A DNA stretch of 64,000 bases, taken from assembly GCF_002868715.1 (NCBI RefSeq), contig NZ_PKLZ01000001.1, positions 682,001-746,000 on the forward strand, written 5' to 3'. This stretch comes from Kineobactrum sediminis (GTDB taxonomy: Bacteria; Pseudomonadota; Gammaproteobacteria; Pseudomonadales; Halieaceae). Under the pieces are notes generated by a model. It saw nothing but the letters and a program-made list of their open reading frames with translations, did not search any database and was not told where the DNA came from. Shown here piece by piece: positions 57,446 through 64,000 of this stretch (positions are counted from its first letter, which is position 1; the number at the start of each line of letters is the position of its first letter). Made by a program: the position numbers and the translations under genes.

Positions 57446-60166
57446 TCAGTGCGCCTCATCCCAATTTTTTCCGGAACCGGCCTCCACCAGCAGTGGTACC
57501 GCCAGCTCGGCGGCACCGGACATCAGCTCGCAGAGCGTGGAGCACACCTCGGGCACACTATCCTCTGCCACTTCCAGCACCAGCTCATCGTGGACCTGCA
57601 TGATCATCCGGGCGTCTACCCCGGATTCCTGTAACCAGTGATCAACCGTGAGCATTGCTTTCTTGATGATATCCGCCGCGGTGCCCTGCATCGGCGCATT
57701 GATGGCGGTTCGCTCGGCGGCCTGGGCGCGCATTTTGTTACTGGCGTTGATCTCCGGCAGATACAGTCGACGGCCAAACAGGGTCTCCACGTAGCCCTGC
57801 TCGCGAGCACTGGCCCGGGTGTTGTCCATATAGGTTTGTACGCCGGGATAGCGCTCGAAGTACCGTTCAATATATTCCTGGGCTTCCTTGCGCCCCAGCT
57901 GCAACTGGCGGGCCAGGCCAAAAGCCGACATCCCGTAAATGAGGCCAAAATTGATCGCCTTCGCCCGCCGCCGCTGCTCCGGGGACACCGATTCCAGGCC
58001 CACGCCAAAAACCTCGGCCGCGGTGGCCTGGTGTACGTCCAGTCCGTCCCGGAAAGCCCGCAACAGCCCTTCATCCGAAGACAGGTGGGCCATGATACGC
58101 AGCTCAATCTGGGAGTAATCCGCAGCCACTATGCAATAGCCCGGGGCCGCGATAAACGCCTGCCGGATACGGCGCCCTTCCAGGGTACGAATCGGGATAT
58201 TCTGCAGGTTGGGGTCCGAGGAGGAAAGGCGGCCGGTAGCGGTTATCGCCTGGTGGTATGATGTGTGTATGCGCCCTGTACGCGGATTCACCATCTCTGG
58301 CAGCTTGTCTGTATAGGTGGACTTCAACTTACTGAGGCCGCGATACTCCTGCAAGACTTTCGGCAGCGGGTAATCCAGCGCCAGTTCCGCCAGCACTTCC
58401 TCCGCCGTGGATGCCGCGCCCTTGGGCGTTTTGCGCAGTATTGGCAACTCCAGCTTCTCAAACAGGATTTCACCCAGCTGCTTGGGCGAACCCAGGTTGA
58501 AGGGCTGCCCGGCGAGCTCGTGGGCTTCGGCCTCGAGTGTTTTCAGCCGACTTTCCAGCTCCAGGCTCTGGCTGTGCAGCAGGTCCATGGACAGCAGGGC
58601 GCCGGTGCGCTCAATGCGCGACAATACGGGCACCAGTGGCAACTCAATATCGGTGTAAACGCTGGAGGGGCCGGGCATTGCCTGCAAGCGGGGCCACAAT
58701 AGCTGGTGCAGGCACAGGGTAATATCGGCGTCTTCGGCGGCGTAGGGGCCGGCATCTTCCAGCTTGATCTGGTTAAAGGTGAGCTGCTTTGCACCCTTGC
58801 CGGCGATATCAGCAAAGTGCGTGGTCTTGCGTCCCAGATATTTCAGCGCCAGGCTGTCCATATCGTGGCGGGTTGCAATTGAATTGAGCACATAGGACTC
58901 AAGCATGGTGTCGTGACGAATACCACGCAGGATGATGTCGTGATTGGCCAGCACGCTCGCATCGTATTTCAGGTTCTGGCCAACCTTGGCGCGGGTTTCG
59001 TTTTCCAGCAGCGGCTTTAGCTGCGCCAGGACCGCGTCGCGGTCAAGCTGCTCGGGCACGCCGAGATAATCGTGGGCCAACGGTACATAAGCGGCTTCCC
59101 CCGGAACCAGCGCAAAGGAGACCCCGACAATCTGCGCCTCCATGTAGTTCAGGCTGGTCGTCTCGGTATCAAAGGCGAACAGCTCCGCAACTTCCAGTCG
59201 CGCCAGCCACCGCTCCAGGTCTGCCTGTTCGGTAATAATCTCGTATGCGGGATCGTCAGCGGGCATATCGGGCGCGCCGGCAGGGTCTTCACCGGCCAGC
59301 AGTTCCTCCAGCCAGGCGCGGAATTCCAGTTGGGTATACCAGTCGCGCAGGGCCGCGATATCCGGTTCGCCATTGCGCAAATCGTCGGGACTCTCGTGCA
59401 GGGGAACATCGGTCTTGATGGTGGCCAGCTGATAAGACAGGTAGGCACTGTCTTTGCCAGCCTCAAGCTTGCTCGCGACCGCTTTTGCACCCCGTATGCC
59501 CAGTGTTGCCACCCGCTCCAGGTTTGCGTAGATCTCGTCGAGGCCGCCGAGTTCCTGGAGCAGGGCCAGGGCGGTTTTTTCACCCACGCCAGGCACTCCG
59601 GGAATGTTGTCGACCTTGTCTCCCATGAGGGCCAGAAAATCGATAATCCGTTGCGGCGGAATCCCAAACCGCTCCAGCACACCGGCTTCGTCAAGCCGGG
59701 TATCGGTCATGGTATTGACCAGCGTGGTATTGGAATCCACCAGCTGTGCCATATCCTTGTCGCCGGTGGAGATCACCACCGGGCGTCCTTCACTGCTGGC
59801 CTGCCGCGCAAGGGTGCCGATCACATCATCTGCCTCTACGCCGGGCTCGCAGATCAGTGGCAGACCCATGGCGCGCACAATCGCATGAATGGGCTCCACC
59901 TGGGCCCGCAGTTCCTCGGGCATACTGGGACGATGGGCTTTGTAGTCCGCAAACAGTTCATCGCGAAAAGTCTTGCCTTTCGCATCGAAGACCACCGCAA
60001 TAGGGCTGTCCGGATAGTCCTTACACAGGCGCCGGAGCATGCTGATGACGCCCTTGGTCGCACCGGTGGGCTCGCCAGTAGACGTGTTCAGCGGGGGCAG
60101 GGCATGGAATGCGCGGTACAGGTAGGATGAACCATCTACCAGGACAATCGGGGGGGTTTTGGACAT
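57446..60166 (-). CDS. polA: DNA polymerase I
   Basis: A 906-residue family A polymerase. The 5'-3' exonuclease domain occupies about 1-290 ([32 protein letters not shown]). An intact 3'-5' proofreading domain (about 300-480) has the D-x-E pair in FDTETTSL. The polymerase domain has [14 protein letters not shown] (motif A), [13 protein letters not shown] (motif B) and QVHDELV (motif C). It fills gaps in repair and removes Okazaki primers. Its 3' end leads directly into the predicted sRNA locus. Confidence 0.98.
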   Translation of the reverse strand: MSKTPPIVLVDGSSYLYRAFHALPPLNTSTGEPTGATKGVISMLRRLCKDYPDSPIAVVFDAKGKTFRDELFADYKAHRPSMPEELRAQVEPIHAIVRAMGLPLICEPGVEADDVIGTLARQASSEGRPVVISTGDKDMAQLVDSNTTLVNTMTDTRLDEAGVLERFGIPPQRIIDFLALMGDKVDNIPGVPGVGEKTALALLQELGGLDEIYANLERVATLGIRGAKAVASKLEAGKDSAYLSYQLATIKTDVPLHESPDDLRNGEPDIAALRDWYTQLEFRAWLEELLAGEDPAGAPDMPADDPAYEIITEQADLERWLARLEVAELFAFDTETTSLNYMEAQIVGVSFALVPGEAAYVPLAHDYLGVPEQLDRDAVLAQLKPLLENETRAKVGQNLKYDASVLANHDIILRGIRHDTMLESYVLNSIATRHDMDSLALKYLGRKTTHFADIAGKGAKQLTFNQIKLEDAGPYAAEDADITLCLHQLLWPRLQAMPGPSSVYTDIELPLVPVLSRIERTGALLSMDLLHSQSLELESRLKTLEAEAHELAGQPFNLGSPKQLGEILFEKLELPILRKTPKGAASTAEEVLAELALDYPLPKVLQEYRGLSKLKSTYTDKLPEMVNPRTGRIHTSYHQAITATGRLSSSDPNLQNIPIRTLEGRRIRQAFIAAPGYCIVAADYSQIELRIMAHLSSDEGLLRAFRDGLDVHQATAAEVFGVGLESVSPEQRRRAKAINFGLIYGMSAFGLARQLQLGRKEAQEYIERYFERYPGVQTYMDNTRASAREQGYVETLFGRRLYLPEINASNKMRAQAAERTAINAPMQGTAADIIKKAMLTVDHWLQESGVDARMIMQVHDELVLEVAEDSVPEVCSTLCELMSGAAELAVPLLVEAGSGKNWDEAH

Positions 60167-60181
60167 GGGTATCCCTGTCAG

Positions 60182-60844
60182 CTAGCGATCCCAGAGGACC
60201 CGAATCGAGCGGTAGGTCACTTTCATCTTGGCCAGATCAAGTGGCGGTTTGAAAAACGCGTGGTAGTCACCTCGGGGGTTTATCAATACCACATTGGCAC
60301 TGTGATCAATGAGGTAGTCCTCGCCCTGTCCCGGCACTTTACGGAAGGGCGTGTTCAGCGCTGTGGCAAAGCGATGAATATCCAGGAACTCGCCGGTCAC
60401 ACCGATAAATTCCGGGTTAAAGAACGGCACGTAGCCCGCCAGCTGCTCTACCGAATCCCGTGCAGGATCAACAGACACCATAACCACCTGGGTATCTGCC
60501 GCTTCAGTGCCTTCAAGCTTTTGCATGAATTCGTTGAGAAACGCCATGGTGGTGGGACATATGTCGGGGCAATAGGTGAAACCAAAGAATACCAGGGTCC
60601 ACTGACCCTCCAGGCGGGCAGGATCAAACACTTGCCCGTGGTGATCGGTTAAACTGAAATCGCCGATATCTCTGGGGGTTTGCAGTACGAATGCGCCGTT
60701 GGCCTGCATGTCCGCCGCAGTCATTACCCGCGGTTGGCCAATCCGGTTCACAAAACCGGCAACCACCAGCGAGATGAATAACAGCACCGCGATCACCGTC
60801 AGGCGAATACCGCGGGTCTGGGAAGGGGTATGAGCGTTAGTCAT
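60182..60844 (-). CDS. SCO1/SenC copper chaperone for cytochrome oxidase
   Basis: A 220-residue membrane-anchored thioredoxin-fold protein. One N-terminal helix (about 15-33) is followed by VFFGFTYCPDICP with the copper-binding C92-x3-C96 and the third ligand H181 in YLIDHSANVVL. It delivers copper to the CuA site of subunit II. It ends the minus-strand oxidase assembly run, 13 bases after cyoE. Confidence 0.94.
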   Translation of the reverse strand: MTNAHTPSQTRGIRLTVIAVLLFISLVVAGFVNRIGQPRVMTAADMQANGAFVLQTPRDIGDFSLTDHHGQVFDPARLEGQWTLVFFGFTYCPDICPTTMAFLNEFMQKLEGTEAADTQVVMVSVDPARDSVEQLAGYVPFFNPEFIGVTGEFLDIHRFATALNTPFRKVPGQGEDYLIDHSANVVLINPRGDYHAFFKPPLDLAKMKVTYRSIRVLWDR

Positions 60845-60857
60845 TGAATTGCGGCCC

Positions 60858-61754
60858 TCAAGCCATGGTCATGGGAAACATATAATGATCGACGAGCATG
60901 ATAACGAACAGCGCCATCAGATAAATGATGGAATACCGGAAAGTGGCCATGGGCGCGGCCGGGTCCCTGTTCCGTAACAGCTCAAATGCCCAGTACAGAA
61001 ACCCTGCCCCCAGAACCACCGCGCCGAGCAGATACAGGGGGCCACTCATGCGGGTTACAAATGGCAGCATTGTTATCAGGAACATGATAATCGTATAAAG
61101 CATGATATGCAGCCGGGTAAACATGTCACCGTGGGTAACCGGCAGCATCGGAATATCCACCGCCGCGTATTCCTCTTTACGGTGAATGGCCAGCGCCCAG
61201 AAATGGGGCGGCGTCCAGGCGAAGATGATCAACACCAGTAACAGGGCATGGCCGTGTATCTCGCCAGTAACGGCGGTCCAGCCCAGCAGCGGCGGCGCCG
61301 CCCCCGCCAACCCCCCAATGACAATATTCTGTGGCGTGGCCCGTTTCAGGAACAGGGTATAAATAAACGCATAGCCTATCAGGGACGCCAGCGTCAGCCA
61401 CGCCGTCAGTGCGTTCACCCAAAGCAGCAGAATTGCCATGCCGGCGCCTCCCAGAATCAACGCAAACACACCGGCTTGCAGGGTGGAAAGCCGGCCCTGG
61501 GCGATGGGACGCTTGCTGGTGCGGGCCATGCGCAGGTCGACCCGCTGATCAACCAGGTGGTTGACGGCGGCGGCGCCGGCGCAGAGCGCGATGCCCAGAT
61601 TGCCAAGGATCAACACATCGAGTGGCACCATACCCGGCACCGCCATGAACATGCCGATAACCGATGTCAGGATCATCAGCAGGACAACGTTGGGCTTGGT
61701 GAGCTCCTTGTAATCACGCCATGTGGCTTTGCCGGGTAGTACTGATTCTGCCAT
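60858..61754 (-). CDS. cyoE: Protoheme IX farnesyltransferase
   Basis: A 298-residue UbiA-superfamily membrane prenyltransferase. The first metal/diphosphate motif N65-x3-D69-x3-D73 lies in NHLVDQRVD and is followed by RTSKRPIAQG. Eight or nine transmembrane segments follow. It converts heme B to heme O for the oxidase. In comparable clusters ctaA (heme A synthase) precedes it; here the preceding gene ends 8 bases upstream and ctaA is absent. Confidence 0.95.
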   Translation of the reverse strand: MAESVLPGKATWRDYKELTKPNVVLLMILTSVIGMFMAVPGMVPLDVLILGNLGIALCAGAAAVNHLVDQRVDLRMARTSKRPIAQGRLSTLQAGVFALILGGAGMAILLLWVNALTAWLTLASLIGYAFIYTLFLKRATPQNIVIGGLAGAAPPLLGWTAVTGEIHGHALLLVLIIFAWTPPHFWALAIHRKEEYAAVDIPMLPVTHGDMFTRLHIMLYTIIMFLITMLPFVTRMSGPLYLLGAVVLGAGFLYWAFELLRNRDPAAPMATFRYSIIYLMALFVIMLVDHYMFPMTMA

Positions 61755-61762
61755 AGTGCCCT

Positions 61763-62422
61763 CTAGTTCCCGGAATTCTTCAGCAGGAATTTAAGATCCG
61801 AGATAACGTCTTTGTAATTGTCCCCGGCGTTGTAGGACATCATTATCCAGCCGGCCGGATCTGCCAGGTACCACGTATCGGCAGCACTCGTGGTCTCGGG
61901 AAACAGTGCCCGATACTCCGCTGGCGCCACCTCCAGGACAGTCAAACCCGGATGGTCACGTTCAAGCAGGCGCTCAAGGTTCGCCGGCACCGGGTTGCTG
62001 TCACTCAGGGACGCCACATCCAGGCCGGTCTGGGCCGCCGCATGATCGCCGATGTAGAACCGCCGCAGGCGCGGGAAGTACTTTCCCATCGCGGTATGGA
62101 TCTGCCGGGTGAGGTAAAGATTATGTTCACACTGGGCGCCACAGCTTGCGCCGGCATTGGCTACCAGCAGCGTCCACTGCCGATCACTGTTTACCCAGGG
62201 CAGCGGGTTGCCGGATGGCAGCACGGTTTCCGCTTCGGCCAATGAACGAGGCGGGGTTACCAGTTCGCCCTTGTTGGCGGTGCCCAATACCTCAACGATA
62301 TCGAGATTCCCCTGCACCACAAACCACCATAACCAGCTCGCGGCAAGGATTATGGTGACTGGAATACCTGCAATCAGCAGCAGGGTCCTGCGTCCATCGG
62401 TATTTGGTTGCTGCGCCTGCAT
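61763..62422 (-). CDS. SCO-like thioredoxin-fold membrane protein lacking the copper histidine
   Basis: A 219-residue protein with one N-terminal transmembrane helix (about 13-35) and a thioredoxin-like domain. RQWTLLVANAGASCGAQC aligns by eye with QWTLVFFGFTYCPDIC of the SCO protein two genes away and keeps the C94-x3-C98 pair. Where SCO has YLIDHSA, this protein has WYLADPAGW, so the histidine ligand is lost. It is usually left as hypothetical in oxidase clusters. A thiol-reductase role toward CuA or SCO is inferred. Its ATG directly abuts the SURF1 stop codon. Confidence 0.7.
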   Translation of the reverse strand: MQAQQPNTDGRRTLLLIAGIPVTIILAASWLWWFVVQGNLDIVEVLGTANKGELVTPPRSLAEAETVLPSGNPLPWVNSDRQWTLLVANAGASCGAQCEHNLYLTRQIHTAMGKYFPRLRRFYIGDHAAAQTGLDVASLSDSNPVPANLERLLERDHPGLTVLEVAPAEYRALFPETTSAADTWYLADPAGWIMMSYNAGDNYKDVISDLKFLLKNSGN

Positions 62423-63172
62423 TTATTTATCATCCTCTTTGCGTGTAATCAGCTGCCACAGATTGGAACTGCGCAGCAGGAAAAAAAATGCCAGTACTGC
62501 GGCCATGGTAAACCACTGGAAAGCATAACCCTGATGCTTTTCGGGACTGGCGTTAACTACCTGCCAGTCAACCGCAAGCGCCCCGGGCTGGCCTTCATCA
62601 ATTCGCACAACATAAGGAAACAGGGCACTGTCGGTAACGGTTGCCAGCAATGGCCCTAGTTTGTCGATCTCCAGCGCCTGCACCCGCAGAGGCCAGGGAG
62701 GCGACAGCTGCTGCTCTCCCAGCAGGAAAGGTTGTCCGGGTGGTACGTAGACATGCCCGGTAATGTCCAGCATACCGGCAGGCTCCGTTACCTCAGGCAA
62801 CTGCTGACGCCCCGGGTCACCTGCGATCCAGCCACGATTGACCAGGACAGCCTGGTTACTCGCCGGCAAGACAAACAGGCCGACAACTTCATAGCCAAAA
62901 CGACCCGCGACAATCCTGTTATCCAGCAGCAGATAATGCCCGGGCAGAAACTGGCCGCGCAGGGCAACCCGGCGGTAGGCGTCTTCGGCGGTTCCCGGCA
63001 GAGTATCCAGGGCAACCGGGGCTTGCTGCTTTCGCTCTTCCCAGTTTATCTGCAGTGATGCTTTTTCGTCGGCACGCTGCAATTGCCAGAAACCCAGCGC
63101 CACCAGGGCCGGGAACAGCAATAAGGTCAGCAGAGTAATCCGCCATTCGAGATCAAGCTGCAAACGTACCAT
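62423..63172 (-). CDS. SURF1 family cytochrome oxidase assembly protein
   Basis: A 249-residue protein with the two flanking transmembrane helices of SURF1 (about 10-28 and 222-240). Motifs include LGFWQLQRADEK, GRFGYEVVGLF, NRGWIAGDP and HQGYAFQWFTMA. It assists heme A insertion into subunit I. It is the first gene of the minus-strand run and is divergent from the DUF2909 gene. Confidence 0.93.
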   Translation of the reverse strand: MVRLQLDLEWRITLLTLLLFPALVALGFWQLQRADEKASLQINWEERKQQAPVALDTLPGTAEDAYRRVALRGQFLPGHYLLLDNRIVAGRFGYEVVGLFVLPASNQAVLVNRGWIAGDPGRQQLPEVTEPAGMLDITGHVYVPPGQPFLLGEQQLSPPWPLRVQALEIDKLGPLLATVTDSALFPYVVRIDEGQPGALAVDWQVVNASPEKHQGYAFQWFTMAAVLAFFFLLRSSNLWQLITRKEDDK

Positions 63173-63265
63173 TACTCAAGTCCACTGAAGTTAAAGTCCT
63201 GCGCCGCGGCCCTGCCATGCGCCTGACTGGTTTATACTGTGTCAATAGAGAAAAGGAGCAGAACA

Positions 63266-63532
63266 TTGTTGAAAATCGCGATTGTAGTCATGATGCTGGC
63301 CCTGATTGCCAGCCTGGGAAGCGGTTTTTACTTTCTGATGGTGGATCAGGGAGATAAAAACCAGCGCAGGACCTTCCATTCGCTCGGGGTGCGCATTGGC
63401 ATAGCGATCACCCTCGCCGGGCTGATCGTCTATGGTATTGCCAGCGGCCAGCTGGGCCATCGCAACCCCTGGGATGCCGGCCCGCGGCCACAGGCATCCC
63501 AGGACGAGGCCCCTGCAGACGAAGGCCCTTAA
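63266..63532 (+). CDS. Twin transmembrane protein, DUF2909
   Basis: An 88-residue protein with two transmembrane helices (about 3-25 and 40-60) and a proline-rich tail. The family is found between cytochrome oxidase subunit III and SURF1, as here. The start is TTG at 63266, seven bases after AAGGAG. Its last 4 bases overlap the convergent subunit III gene. Exact role unknown. Confidence 0.85.
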   Translation: MLKIAIVVMMLALIASLGSGFYFLMVDQGDKNQRRTFHSLGVRIGIAITLAGLIVYGIASGQLGHRNPWDAGPRPQASQDEAPADEGP

Positions 63533-64000
63533 AGAATATAAACAAACAGGAACAGGAACACCCACACCACATCAACAAAGTGCCAGTACCAGCTGGAAGC
63601 TTCAAAGCCGAAATGGTCGTCCGCAGTGAAATGCCCGCCCTTGACGGAGCGCAACCACTGGATCAGCAGCATGGTCATCCCCATCACCACGTGAAAGCCG
63701 TGAAACCCCGTCAACATGAAGAAGGTTGAGCCGTAAATGCCTGAGTTGAGGGTTAGCCCGTAATGCGCATACGCCTCGTAATACTCAAGGATCTGCAGCC
63801 CGACAAACAGCATCCCCAGCACAACAGAGATGCCGAGCCAGAGGTTGAACTTGCGCTTGTTACCGTCGAGGATGCCCATGTGGGCAATATGGACGGTGAC
63901 ACTGGATGACAACAATACCAGGGTGTTCCACATTGGTAACCACAGGTACCAGGCGGCAGCTTCGCCAAAGGCCATGGACTTTTCAGCGCTGGTAAAACTA
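63529..64000 (-). CDS. coxC: Cytochrome c oxidase subunit III, 5' end beyond the window
   Basis: Only the last 156 codons are inside; the frame continues past base 64000. Signatures are VHIAHMGILDGNKRKFN, YYEAYAHYGLTLNSGIYGS and LTGFHGFHVVMGMTML, then EASSWYWHFVDVVWVFLFL at the end. It is the membrane subunit III of an aa3-type oxidase. Subunits I and II are expected to the right. Confidence 0.95.
   Translation of the reverse strand, partial: SFTSAEKSMAFGEAAAWYLWLPMWNTLVLLSSSVTVHIAHMGILDGNKRKFNLWLGISVVLGMLFVGLQILEYYEAYAHYGLTLNSGIYGSTFFMLTGFHGFHVVMGMTMLLIQWLRSVKGGHFTADDHFGFEASSWYWHFVDVVWVFLFLFVYIL

Noticed and set aside
59072-60130. 352-codon frame antisense to polA
   Set aside because: Shadow of the polA exonuclease domain; no domain or ribosome site.

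Overview
The window is a gene-dense piece of a chromosome from a free-living, aerobic, probably marine gammaproteobacterium. The evidence is synteny. yqiB-cpdA-parE lies next to tolC as in enterics. glnE-ilvE, argE-argA, and the polA/engB/diheme cytochrome c4/dsbA grouping are arranged as in Pseudomonas-like lineages. A cytochrome c oxidase assembly cluster runs off the right edge. A Cellvibrionales/Halieaceae-type organism fits, but the family-level guess is weak. I saw no rRNA, tRNA, CRISPR array, prophage or intact transposase. About 57 protein genes are supported.

Layout, left half. Positions 1-4571 hold a truncated glutamine amidotransferase, a PAP2 phosphatase, a GT28-like glycosyltransferase and an eight-heme cytochrome fused to HEAT/TPR repeats. 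Positions 4650-9576 hold parE, cpdA and yqiB, with tolC divergent. Positions 9620-19361 are a surface-polysaccharide region: two methyltransferases, an alpha/alpha-toroid protein, a GT4 glycosyltransferase, and all four dTDP-L-rhamnose genes in two converging pairs (rfbA-rfbC and rfbD-rfbB) around rmuC and an SDR. Positions 19544-25623 hold an MscS channel, a DUF885 metallopeptidase-like lipoprotein, an RCK-containing cation/proton antiporter and an alpha/beta hydrolase. Three near-identical 58-bp palindromes punctuate this stretch.

Layout, right half. Positions 25646-44535 are mostly amino-acid and nutrient metabolism: ilvE, glnE, a lone GspE/PilB ATPase, DUF47-Pit phosphate uptake, argE, argA, ilvD, a DUF6279 lipoprotein, a fold-II PLP dehydratase, a membrane protein, an AGCS amino-acid symporter, leuA and a divergent Lrp-type regulator. 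Positions 44654-53710 hold an SDR, a Bcr-type MFS exporter, two diguanylate cyclases, a cysteine synthase with a possibly structured leader, an FMN reductase, dsbA, cytochromes c4 and c5, and engB. Positions 53768-60166 hold a DUF4168 protein, an orphan NtrB/NtrC-like two-component system and polA. Positions 60182-64000 hold SCO, cyoE, a SCO-like protein, SURF1, a DUF2909 protein and the end of cytochrome oxidase subunit III.

The best candidate for something new is the interval just after polA. It carries a sigma-E (AlgU)-type promoter, three clean stem-loops (two with C-rich loops) and an intrinsic terminator. This predicts a small RNA of about 120 nt, positioned like Spot 42 and Pseudomonas ErsA. 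Other leads are the palindromes, a SCO paralogue that keeps the CxxxC but lost the copper-ligand histidine, a long-range inverted repeat in the cysteine-synthase leader, and the GT4/methyltransferase/toroid cluster.
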